DNA of 7,425 bases from Bacteroidota bacterium (GTDB lineage Bacteria > Bacteroidota > Kryptoniia > Kryptoniales > JAKASW01), in the NCBI GenBank assembly GCA_021785235.1, contig JAJYGB010000506.1, positions 1 to 7,425 of the forward strand, in the 5' to 3' direction. The notes under the pieces were generated by a model. It worked only from the letters and a program-made list of their open reading frames with translations. It was not told where the DNA came from and searched no databases. A program made the position numbers and the translations under genes. This document shows, in pieces, positions 1 to 6,589 of the stretch (the first letter of the stretch is position 1; the number at the start of each line of letters is the position of its first letter).

Positions 1-908
1 AACCTGTACCTGTCGAAACCGTACAGATAACCGCCGGTATTGAACAGGCGGCCGTCGAACTGAAGCTTCAGATTCTTGACGAGCGGCAGCGGGCCGCCGA
101 TGCTTAGCTCCAGGTCCTTATCGTTGAGCGGATCGATCGAGTTTATGGCCGGGAAAATATCGGTCCTGTTGGAGACATAGTCTCCCATATAGGCAGTCAC
201 TCTTCCCTGGAATTTGTCGGGAGCGCGCCGCGTGGTGATGTTGATTATACCGCTTTCTGAATTGCCGTACTCGGCGTTGAACGCGCCGGTTATTGTCTGC
301 ATCTCCTGGACCGAAGAGCTATTGAGGTCGATGTTGCCGAACCCGCCGGTATAAAGGTCGTTGACTTCCACGCCGTTGACGACGAATACCGTTTCGTCCG
401 CCCTGCCGCCGCGGAGGTGAAATCCGCCGCTCGCGTCCTCGACGACACCGGACTGCACCGCGAGTATCTCCTGAAGATTCTGCACCGGCAGAGTGCGTAT
501 CTGTTCGTTCGTTATCGTCACCGTCGATGCGGTAACGTCCTTCTGAATCAATGGCCGCTGGGCCACGATCCTGACTTCGGGGAGGCCGACCGCCGCCTGC
601 TCCATTTTGAAATCTATTTCGGTTGTAAGATCCGCGTGTACCACCACGTTCGACTCCACGATCGGAGTGTAACCTATTGCCGATGCGCGTACAGTATAAG
701 TTCCCGGCTGGATATTGATAACGAAGTAGCGGCCGTCAATGTCCGTCGCGGCACCGAGAGTTGTTCCTTCGACGGCAACCGACACACCGACGAGCTTCTC
801 ACCCGTCTTCGCGTCGGTGACCGTTCCCGCGATCTTTCCCGTTGTGCCAGCAAAACTCGCTGCCGCAAATCCCAAGAACAAAAACAGTGACGCTACAAGC
901 TTATTCAT
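1..908 (-). CDS. TonB-dependent outer-membrane receptor, N-terminal part (SusC/CirA-like)
   Basis: Reading the minus strand from the ATG at 908-906 gives 302 open codons that run off the left edge, so the beta-barrel is missing. Residues 1-20 form a signal peptide (Lys at position 3, then a Leu/Phe/Ala-rich core, cleavage near SFA|GTT). Residues about 24-103 are a carboxypeptidase-regulatory-like beta-sandwich (GKIAGTVTDAKTGEKLVGVS, TDIDGRYFV, PGTYTVRASAIGY). Residues about 115-230 are the TonB plug, with LQEILAVQSGVV, FHLRGGRADETVFVVNGVEV and a closing EYGNSESGIINITTR stretch. Such receptors import a large or scarce substrate across the outer membrane using TonB-ExbBD energy. The substrate cannot be read from this part. 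An AAGGAG ribosome site lies 7 nt upstream of the start. The gene is divergent from the plus-strand cluster, so a shared role is unproven. Family assignment is firm; the gene name is not. Confidence 0.93.
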   Translation of the reverse strand, partial: MNKLVASLFLFLGFAAASFAGTTGKIAGTVTDAKTGEKLVGVSVAVEGTTLGAATDIDGRYFVINIQPGTYTVRASAIGYTPIVESNVVVHADLTTEIDFKMEQAAVGLPEVRIVAQRPLIQKDVTASTVTITNEQIRTLPVQNLQEILAVQSGVVEDASGGFHLRGGRADETVFVVNGVEVNDLYTGGFGNIDLNSSSVQEMQTITGAFNAEYGNSESGIINITTRRAPDKFQGRVTAYMGDYVSNRTDIFPAINSIDPLNDKDLELSIGGPLPLVKNLKLQFDGRLFNTGGYLYGFDRYR

Positions 909-915
909 GACCAGA

Positions 916-921
916 CTCCTT
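916..921 (-). promoter_or_regulatory. Shine-Dalgarno site of the TonB receptor gene
   Basis: On the minus strand these bases read AAGGAG, 7 nt before the ATG at 908-906. This supports that ATG, which is also followed directly by a good signal peptide. Confidence 0.7.
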
Positions 922-971
922 GACTGAGATACAGCTTCGCTGTTTCAAGAGGACGGGCAACCGATTTTTCT

Positions 972-1000
972 GCGATAGGATGGAGAAAAGCAGTAATCAA
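972..1000 (-). promoter_or_regulatory. weak candidate promoter for the TonB receptor gene
   Basis: On the minus strand TTGATT (1000-995) and TATCGC (977-972) are separated by 17 nt, a sigma70-like spacing, and sit about 65 nt upstream of the receptor start. The -10 element is poor, and the clade often uses a different consensus (TTG plus TAnnTTTG), so this is only a candidate. Confidence 0.18.
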
Positions 1001-1680
1001 CGTTCGATGGGTTTCCTCCCGATTGTACTCAAGAAATTGGCGAGCAGACTGGGAGGAGGCGGAAAACGAACCATGGGTTACCGTTATGCAGGAAAGTTGT
1101 GCTCACACCAGCCTCAAATTTGTGCCGCCTTGAATCAATGCCTTTAATTACCCGAGAACTCCGCTTTAACTTCTTCCCGAAAATTGTTCCCGGCAAAACC
1201 GGAATGCCCTGGCTCCACACCCGCTTTTCCGGTTCCGTTTGTAGCTTAGCGCATTCAGACTTTAATGTCAATAGTTTTTCTGTCCATGAGATTCTGTGGA
1301 CGCTAACACGGCAAGGTTGTTTTGCTGTCCGCGCGCCTCGCGGTGGCCCATACCGCATTTCCGTTGTTCATATCATTGACAGGGAAAATCCGTATCCGGG
1401 CACTGTGTCTCAGTCATCAACCGCATTATAAAGCCTCTCGCGGAACGCCCTTCAACAACTATGATAAGCAGGTGGAGACGAAAAAGCGTATATTGAACCC
1501 ATTAGGTGCCGCAGGACATGACGAGAAGTAAAGACGAATTCACAAACAACCTCAAATCCGGAAGCTTTACGGATCACACTGGATATATAGCGCTCCATCC
1601 TCTCCATGTCTCTGCGGACCTCGCGGTAGACTTCCACTTCGACATCATTTCCGGCCGATATCCATGGCAACAAGCGATTA

Positions 1681-1685
1681 AGAGG
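1681..1685 (+). promoter_or_regulatory. Shine-Dalgarno site deciding the GTG start at 1692
   Basis: AGAGG lies 6 nt before GTG at 1692. An in-frame TAA at 1686-1688 closes the frame just upstream, so the protein must begin at or after this point. The GTG is directly followed by a lysine and a hydrophobic run, as a secreted or anchored protein would be. Confidence 0.5.
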
Positions 1686-1691
1686 TAAAGG

Positions 1692-1973
1692 GTGAAATTT
1701 TCTACAATCATTTTCACGGCGACGGCATTCAGCGTGATCACTACTTACCTTGCGAACAGGGCGGTCGCGCGGGAGAGGGCGGATGACCCGGCTATGCACC
1801 TTGAGAACCAGGGAATTTTCCAGGAGACATCTTCCACACTTGAAAAGGCGGTCTGCGAAAACTCGAAGAAGCTCTCCCCTCAGCAAAAGGAGAAAGCCCT
1901 TTTCGATATCGAGAGGATGCGCCGGATAAGAATCGATTACTCCCTTCATATTGAAGAGGGCCCATTAAAATGA
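1692..1973 (+). CDS. small secreted or membrane-anchored protein of unknown function (93 aa)
   Basis: I do not recognise this protein. It starts with GTG (AGAGG 6 nt upstream). Residues 3-21 are a hydrophobic segment after one Lys (KFSTIIFTATAF...), fitting a signal peptide cleaved near AVA|RE (residue 26) or a single inner-membrane anchor. The remaining 65 or so residues are highly charged, with one Cys (55) and a predicted helical C-terminal part (LSPQQKEKALFDIERMRRIR). Its TGA overlaps the ATG of the downstream amidase as ATGA, so the two are probably translationally coupled. That argues it is a real gene and functionally tied to the amidase, for example as a partner, inhibitor or regulator, but this is inference. 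A 165-codon open frame on the opposite strand (1949-1452) is Arg-rich with no secretion signal or recognisable motif and looks like a shadow. Confidence 0.6.
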   Translation: MKFSTIIFTATAFSVITTYLANRAVARERADDPAMHLENQGIFQETSSTLEKAVCENSKKLSPQQKEKALFDIERMRRIRIDYSLHIEEGPLK

Positions 1974-4540
1974 GAAAGCACATCCTGTTATTTCCTTTTC
2001 TGTTCGTCTCGACGCTCTTCGCGCAGACCCCCGACGAGTTGGGGGAATACTTCAAGCTGGCCGCCGGCGAATTCGACGTTCCGCAACCGGTGCTGGAATC
2101 GATCGCCTATGTCCAGAGCAAGTGGCATCAGATTACTTATACCGACGCTCAACTGGCCAACCGCCCGAGCGATGTTCAGCCGCCGGCCTTCGGAGTGATG
2201 GGGCTGCGCGACGACGGCTGGTTCGGGCATTCTCTCACAGACGCGGCCGCTTTGCTCGACGAATCACCGCGCGTTCTGAGAGACAGCGCTTACGATAACA
2301 TAAGAGGAGCCGCGGCGCTCCTCTCGAAATACAGGCACGAGGCCAACATCGACTCCCTCACCGTCACGGGCGACCCGTCGACTTGGGCCGGCGTGATCGC
2401 CCGGTTCAGCGGAATTCCGCAGAAGGATATAGCGCAGAAGTTCGCCTATCACGTGCTTCAGACTATTCAAATCGGCGTGAACGAACACGGGATCGTCATT
2501 CCTGCGCAAAGGGTCAACCTCGACAATTTCCCGGAATCGGTGAAGAAGACAGGTTACCTGGGCAGGAAGATGCAAACGTCAGGCGTAACAGGCGGCGCCG
2601 ACTATCCGGGCGCGACCTGGAACCCGAGCCAGAATTATGGAACCAGGGACGGCGCGCCCGTAGTGTTCGTGATAATCCATGATACCGAAGGGCCGTTCGA
2701 CGCCAGCGTGTCGTGGCTGCAGAATCCCGCCTCTTCCGCCAGTTCACATTATATCATAAGAAGCAGCGACGGTTACATAGAGCAGCTGGTTCACGATAGC
2801 GACATGGCATGGGCGGTCCGATGCTGGAACCCGATAACACTGAGCATCGAACACGAAGGCTACGTCAGCGATTCATCCTACTTCACCCAGACCATGTACG
2901 AATCGTCAGCGCGTCTAACGGAATACCTCTGCCGCGAATTCAATATTCCCGAAGACTCGATCCATATATTCGGACACGACGCATGGACCTATCCGTGGTT
3001 CAACCTCATACCGTTTTATGCCTATACAAGCTTCGTCGGGGGAAGTTACGCGACGTGCAACAGCCACACCGACCCGGGAAAATACTGGAAGTGGCATCAT
3101 TACTTCGATCTGATACACGCTTACGACACGACGAAACCCGCGGTGGCAAGCGTGGCGCCGGCCGGCGGCAGCGACAAGATCCCGGCCTACGCCATTCCGA
3201 CCGTCTCATTCAACGTCCCGATGAATCCGCAGTCCGTCGACTCCGCGTGTACCGTGTCGCCGAATATTCCGGGCGGACCATCGATGAGCCAGGACGGGAC
3301 TCATTTGAGCTATCCGCACGCCGGTTCGCTCCTGGCATGGTCGACGACGTACACGATTACAATCGATACGCTCGCCAGGGCGACCAACGGAGCAAGGATC
3401 GCCTCGCCTTTCAAATGTCAATTCACGACCGTACCGATAGACACCACAGGCCCGGCGGTAGTAACCGCTTCGCCGAGAAACGGAGGGCATTCAGTTTCCA
3501 AAGCTTACGTTGAATTCGTCATGAACGAGCCGGTCCAGTACAATTCCCTCCCGTCAAAGATTGCTTTCACCGACTCCACCGGGAAGAGTGTGGGATTCGC
3601 CAAGGATCAATTTCTTGTCACCTCGGGCAACCTTACGCTTATCGCCTTGCGTTCGATGTCCAGTCTTACGCCGGGTATGAAATATACCGTCTCCCTCGCG
3701 CCGGGACTGATCGATCCCTACGGCAATCTCAGCAAGACGACTTATTCGACGACATTCACAGTCGACACTTCCGAAGCGACCGGCGGTACGGTCATAGAGG
3801 GTTTCGAGTACTCATCCGGCACGTGGCTGCAGCCATCGGCGAGCTCGCTGACGACGGGAGTTGACACGTCGCTGACCGGTTTCGGCGTATCGCCGAAGAG
3901 TTATGATGGAAACGATGCCGGCGTTCTCCGATATTCGTTCAACTCACCTTCGGCGCTTTGCGCGGTTGAAAACTCTCAGGGTTTCGACATCAGCTCGTCG
4001 GGGGCCCTCGGATTGTGGGTCTTCGGCGACAACAGCGGCAACGAGCTTGATTTGATCTTCGGTGCTTCCGCCCGCAAGTTGATACCTGTCGACACCCTCA
4101 ACTGGTATGGCTGGAAATACATCGGCAGGTCGCGTAACAAGTCCGACGCGTCTACGGATGACTTCAGAGGGTTCGCGGTGAGACACATAGAAACCGCTTT
4201 CTTTGACAGCAGCACCATCTATGTAGACGACATCCAGGAAGGCGGAAAAGCGGAGGAGGCACTGACCAGCCCTCCCTCCTCGTTCACACTCCTCCAGAAC
4301 TATCCAAACCCGTTCAACCCTACAACGACCATCAGCTACGAGCTATGGGCCAACAGCTTCGTCAGTCTGAGAGTCTACGATGTCCTCGGAAGAGAGGTGG
4401 CGACCCTGGTCAACGGACCGCAGAATGCCGGTTCTCACTCGGTCACCTTCGACGCCGGCGGGCTTGCCAGCGGAATTTACTTCTATCGAATAAACGCCGG
4501 CAACTACAGGCTGGCTAAGAAGATGGTCGTGGTCAAATAA
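1970..4540 (+). CDS. modular N-acetylmuramoyl-L-alanine amidase with T9SS sorting domain (856 aa)
   Basis: A secreted zinc amidase expected to cut the MurNAc-L-Ala bond of peptidoglycan. Order of parts: signal peptide 1-18 (STLFA|Q); lysozyme/transglycosylase-like helical domain about 22-170 (VLESIAYVQSKW, FGVMGL, NIRGAAALL) in which Gln49 sits where the usual catalytic Glu would be; Amidase_2/AmpD-like domain about 225-380 with VIIHDTEG (His237), SHYIIRSSDGYI, SIEHEGY (Glu294), IFGHDAW (His336) and HTDPGKYWKW (His366, Asp368), the likely zinc and catalytic residues; two SbsA/Big_5-like Ig domains about 386-488 and 491-600; a jelly-roll, carbohydrate-binding-like module about 606-758 (LGLWVFGDNSGNELDL, NWYGWKYIG, IYVDDIQE); T9SS type A sorting domain 771-856. 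GAAGAGG lies 10 nt before the ATG, which overlaps the stop of the 93-residue gene. The sorting domain predicts export to the surface or medium. The amidase and T9SS calls are firm; activity of the N-terminal domain is doubtful. Confidence 0.92.
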   Translation: MRKHILLFPFLFVSTLFAQTPDELGEYFKLAAGEFDVPQPVLESIAYVQSKWHQITYTDAQLANRPSDVQPPAFGVMGLRDDGWFGHSLTDAAALLDESPRVLRDSAYDNIRGAAALLSKYRHEANIDSLTVTGDPSTWAGVIARFSGIPQKDIAQKFAYHVLQTIQIGVNEHGIVIPAQRVNLDNFPESVKKTGYLGRKMQTSGVTGGADYPGATWNPSQNYGTRDGAPVVFVIIHDTEGPFDASVSWLQNPASSASSHYIIRSSDGYIEQLVHDSDMAWAVRCWNPITLSIEHEGYVSDSSYFTQTMYESSARLTEYLCREFNIPEDSIHIFGHDAWTYPWFNLIPFYAYTSFVGGSYATCNSHTDPGKYWKWHHYFDLIHAYDTTKPAVASVAPAGGSDKIPAYAIPTVSFNVPMNPQSVDSACTVSPNIPGGPSMSQDGTHLSYPHAGSLLAWSTTYTITIDTLARATNGARIASPFKCQFTTVPIDTTGPAVVTASPRNGGHSVSKAYVEFVMNEPVQYNSLPSKIAFTDSTGKSVGFAKDQFLVTSGNLTLIALRSMSSLTPGMKYTVSLAPGLIDPYGNLSKTTYSTTFTVDTSEATGGTVIEGFEYSSGTWLQPSASSLTTGVDTSLTGFGVSPKSYDGNDAGVLRYSFNSPSALCAVENSQGFDISSSGALGLWVFGDNSGNELDLIFGASARKLIPVDTLNWYGWKYIGRSRNKSDASTDDFRGFAVRHIETAFFDSSTIYVDDIQEGGKAEEALTSPPSSFTLLQNYPNPFNPTTTISYELWANSFVSLRVYDVLGREVATLVNGPQNAGSHSVTFDAGGLASGIYFYRINAGNYRLAKKMVVVK
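4289..4414 (+). repeat. T9SS sorting-domain repeat, copy 1 (inside amidase gene)
   Basis: These bases encode residues 774-815 of the amidase, the most conserved half of its sorting domain. They match residues 308-349 of the glycosidase-like protein (6184-6309) at 37 of 42 positions by my alignment, with similarity also visible at DNA level (CAGAACTATCC, AACCCGTT, GAGGTGGC, CTGGTCAACG). The rest of the two proteins is unrelated. Confidence 0.85.
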
Positions 4541-4607
4541 TGATGTCCCCTTCTTCGTCGCGCCAACACTTGCTGTTCGGATTCCAACTAACGATATTGC
4601 CCCGAGA

Positions 4608-4612
4608 GGAGG
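4608..4612 (+). promoter_or_regulatory. Shine-Dalgarno site deciding between two ATG starts
   Basis: GGAGG (within GAGAGGAGGA) lies 4 nt before ATG 4617 and 7 nt before ATG 4620. The spacing favours the second ATG; the protein would then lack only its first Met and keep the same signal peptide. Confidence 0.55.
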
Positions 4613-4616
4613 AAAG

Positions 4617-5243
4617 ATGATGATAGGGAGACTGTTCATAACCGCGATGATTATTACCGGCCTGTCCTACACGGCAGAGTGTCAGAACATCGACAAGGCC
4701 GAGAGTGTCATTGACCGCGTAAGCGATGCCGCGCTCGGCATCTCATTCGCGAAGATCGGCGATGTGAAGAAGGTCGACAGCTCGACCTACACCGTCGCGC
4801 TGCGATCGTCCGCGAATTCATCTGCCAGGTCAGCTATCGCCAGAGTATCGGTGTCGGAGAGATTGTTCGTCGATTTGCCTGGCAGTTACGGCGGCAGGTT
4901 CTATTTCGATCAATCGCAGGGACGCCGGTTACTCGAGGACAGAGTTTTCAGCGACACCCTGAACACCGGTCACGCGACCTACAGGCGGGAATACTGGGCG
5001 GTGTACGCGGGGATGGGAATGTGGGAAGGCGTGATAAACTGTTACACTCGCGAGGGCGGGAAGTACTACATCGTTTCATTAATCCGGGACAAAGCGCTCG
5101 GTAAACCGGGGGAGATGGTTGCCGGAAGCCGTCTTACCTCCGGCCAGCTGAAGGCAAGGCTTCTGTCTAATCTCCAGGATACATCCGACACGACGATACA
5201 GGCCTTCAACAAACTTCTCACATCCGTCAAGATTCAACAGTAG
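4617..5243 (+). CDS. secreted protein of unknown function between two wall-active enzymes (208 aa)
   Basis: I do not recognise the family. Residues 1-20 or so form a signal peptide (Arg5, then LFITAMIITGLSY), with cleavage near residue 20-22; Cys22 is in a TAEC context, which is not a good lipobox, so lipidation is unlikely. The mature part is about 186 residues with mixed beta-like and helical stretches: a possible helix at 24-40 (DKAESVIDRVSDAALG), an alternating beta-like stretch at 44-80, an aromatic middle (RREYWAVYAGMGMWEGVINCY, with Cys142) and a helix near 176-205. It has no T9SS sorting domain, no catalytic motif I can name and no membrane segment after the signal, so a periplasmic location is likely. 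It starts 76 nt after the amidase and ends 19 nt before the TIM-barrel gene, which suggests co-transcription. A pseudopilin or transporter identity is not supported. Confidence 0.8.
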   Translation: MMIGRLFITAMIITGLSYTAECQNIDKAESVIDRVSDAALGISFAKIGDVKKVDSSTYTVALRSSANSSARSAIARVSVSERLFVDLPGSYGGRFYFDQSQGRRLLEDRVFSDTLNTGHATYRREYWAVYAGMGMWEGVINCYTREGGKYYIVSLIRDKALGKPGEMVAGSRLTSGQLKARLLSNLQDTSDTTIQAFNKLLTSVKIQQ

Positions 5244-5262
5244 CACGAAGGAGACCGAAAAA

Positions 5263-6438
5263 ATGAGAAGAGCATCGATCCTGTTATTCGGCATCGCGAT
5301 GTTGGCGGCAGCTTCCCAGGCTGAGGCATCGCTTCCCATCTCCGGCAAAGGAATGTGGATTTGGAAGATCTGGTCTGCGGAGAACGGCAACCTCACCGCG
5401 GTTATAGATAAATTGAAGACGGTCGGCGTGACCTGGGCCGTCGTGAAGATGGGCGACAGCGACAGCTATTATAACGGGAGCGGTAAATCACTGAATATCT
5501 GGGCGGCCGGTTACGGCGGCATGGACAGCGTAGTGTCGATCTTCCATGAAAATGGCATCAAGCTTTTCGGGTTTCAGTATGTGCGCGGATACTCATATTG
5601 GGGAACCGGCGTCACCGAGGCCGACGTAGCAAACATGATACTCGGTGTCCACGGGCTCGATGGGATCATCGCCGACGCCGAAATAGAATATGACACTCTC
5701 TCGACCCGTGTCACGGCTGCTCAAGCGTACCTCGACAGCATCAGGGCGCAGCACCCGACAAGTTTTATCGGCCTTACGTCGTGGGCGAGAGTCCAGTCTC
5801 ACATCACATTTCCGTGGACGACTTTTCTCGACGGTGTGCAGGTGAATATGCCGCAGACGTACTGGGCCGCCAGGCCAGTCACGCCGCAGACCGAGCTCAG
5901 CCGGATGAGCAGCGACTTCACTTACTACACGAGCCAATGGGGCAGCGCGGCGTCGAAACCGATTATGCCGCTCGGTCAGGCCGAATATTTCGGATATGGG
6001 AACAACGTCCTCCCTGGCGACGTGCAGAGCTTCTGTCAACTTTCCCAGCAATCATACAAATATCCCGGCGTAAGCCTGTGGGAATACTCTCAAATCGATT
6101 CGCCTTATGTCTGGTCCGAGTATGCCGCCGCGTGGCCCGCGACTTACGTTTCAACCCCGGCCGGCGGTCCGACCGGCTACGGCCTCTCGCAGAACTATCC
6201 GAACCCGTTTAACCCAACAACAGCGATTAGCTATGAGCTATCAGCTAATAGCTTTGTGACTTTGAAGGTGTACGATGTACTTGGCAGGGAGGTGGCAACG
6301 CTGGTCAACGACGAAGCCCAGCCGTCAGGAACGTATGAAGTCCGGTTCGACGGATCGCGCCTCGCGAGCGGAGTATATTTTTACACTCTGAAGGCCGGAA
6401 CTTTCTCCGCCACGAAGAAGTTGGTGGTCGTGAAATGA
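5263..6438 (+). CDS. secreted TIM-barrel, glycoside-hydrolase-like protein with T9SS sorting domain (391 aa)
   Basis: Residues 1-22 are a signal peptide (RRAS, then ILLFGIAMLAAA, cleavage near AEA|S). Residues about 27-293 read as a (beta/alpha)8 barrel: GKGMWIWKIW, TWAVVKMGD, GIKLFGFQYVRG, LDGIIADAEIEYD, SFIGLTSWARV, DGVQVNMPQTYW, KPIMPLGQAEY and GVSLWEY fit successive strands. Asp138, Glu140 and Glu142 at the end of the fourth strand are the best candidates for catalytic acids. The pattern resembles lysozyme-like or otherwise uncharacterised glycoside hydrolases; substrate and bond are unknown, though the neighbouring amidase and NlpC/P60 genes make peptidoglycan glycan a reasonable guess. 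Residues 302-391 are a T9SS type A sorting domain after a Pro/Gly linker, predicting surface or extracellular location. AAGGAG lies 9 nt before the ATG. Barrel fold and sorting domain are well supported; enzyme class is not. Confidence 0.82.
   Translation: MRRASILLFGIAMLAAASQAEASLPISGKGMWIWKIWSAENGNLTAVIDKLKTVGVTWAVVKMGDSDSYYNGSGKSLNIWAAGYGGMDSVVSIFHENGIKLFGFQYVRGYSYWGTGVTEADVANMILGVHGLDGIIADAEIEYDTLSTRVTAAQAYLDSIRAQHPTSFIGLTSWARVQSHITFPWTTFLDGVQVNMPQTYWAARPVTPQTELSRMSSDFTYYTSQWGSAASKPIMPLGQAEYFGYGNNVLPGDVQSFCQLSQQSYKYPGVSLWEYSQIDSPYVWSEYAAAWPATYVSTPAGGPTGYGLSQNYPNPFNPTTAISYELSANSFVTLKVYDVLGREVATLVNDEAQPSGTYEVRFDGSRLASGVYFYTLKAGTFSATKKLVVVK
6184..6309 (+). repeat. T9SS sorting-domain repeat, copy 2 (inside TIM-barrel gene)
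   Basis: Encodes residues 308-349 of the glycosidase-like protein, the counterpart of 4289-4414. Only five residues differ over 42, while downstream of this block the two domains diverge before converging again on LASG-(I/V)-YFY and a Lys-rich C-terminus. Confidence 0.85.
6229..6256 (+). repeat. 7-nt tandem microrepeat with AGCT core (4 copies)
   Basis: AGCT occurs at 6229, 6236, 6243 and 6250, exactly 7 nt apart, followed by ATG, ATC, AAT and TTG. It lies in the coding sequence for SYELSANSF, so successive copies fall in different codon phases. The matching place in the amidase gene keeps the same 7-nt register at 4334, 4341 and 4355, with GGCC at 4348. Confidence 0.6.
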
Positions 6439-6589
6439 ACGGGCGGAAGCAGAGTGTATCGCGGCGTGGATACAGAGCCGCTATGATCCCGCGAAGCGGC
6501 AGCGCCTTAGCTGGAAAGAGATTCATTCGCCTTCATTGTCCGACGCTCTCCGGATCGCTCCCGACCAAAACCATAAAGAGGCCCCTTCC
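6439..6589 (+). other. 151-base gap with two short hairpins, no terminator seen
   Basis: The gap holds perfect stems at 6461-6465/6477-6481 (GCGGC/GCCGC) and 6489-6492/6496-6499 (CCGC/GCGG with a GAA loop). Neither is followed by a T-run, so a classic intrinsic terminator is not supported. A clear promoter for the next gene is not visible. The larger spacing leaves it open whether the lipoprotein gene belongs to the same transcript. Confidence 0.3.

Larger units (their letters stand above)
909..1691. other. long divergent intergenic region without a convincing gene
   Basis: About 780 bases separate the receptor start on the minus strand from the GTG of the 93-residue gene on the plus strand. 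Open frames occur on both strands (for example 1099-1431 plus and 1029-1358 minus), but their translations lack signal peptides, domain motifs or a plausible composition, and they overlap each other. Short hairpins lie at 1282-1301 (GTCCA/TGGAC), 1308-1328 (7 bp with one G-T pair) and 1329-1343 (CCGCG/CGCGG), none followed by a T-run. A TTGACA at 1376-1381 has no -10 partner at the right distance. A frame open from 1497 to 1688 ends one codon before the GTG of the next gene and is in phase with it. The promoter of the plus-strand cluster should lie in this region, but I cannot place it. Confidence 0.6.

Noticed and set aside
417..890. Plus-strand open frame of 157 codons
   Set aside because: Lies wholly antisense to the TonB receptor, whose translation has clear domain motifs; the plus-strand product is Arg-rich with no recognisable feature.
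1376..1410. TTGACA at 1376-1381 as a promoter -35 element
   Set aside because: No acceptable -10 hexamer 16-18 nt downstream, and no TAnnTTTG element of the Bacteroidota type nearby.
1029..1431. Overlapping open frames on both strands in the intergenic region (1029-1358 minus, 1099-1431 plus)
   Set aside because: They overlap each other; no domain motif, secretion signal or plausible composition.
1360..1520. Cobalamin-riboswitch-like fragments (AGGGAAAATCCG, GCACTGTG, AGGTGCC)
   Set aside because: The pieces are not in the order of the known class and the conserved GCCACTG box is missing; chance matches are likely.
1452..1949. Minus-strand open frame of 165 codons
   Set aside because: Antisense to the 93-residue gene, which has a ribosome site and stop/start coupling to the amidase; the minus product is Arg-rich and without recognisable motifs.
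2809..3513. Plus-strand open frame of 234 codons inside the amidase gene
   Set aside because: Shifted-frame shadow of the amidase; Arg-rich product without domain features.
6461..6499. Hairpins after the TIM-barrel gene as an intrinsic terminator
   Set aside because: Stems are only 4-5 bp and no T-run follows.
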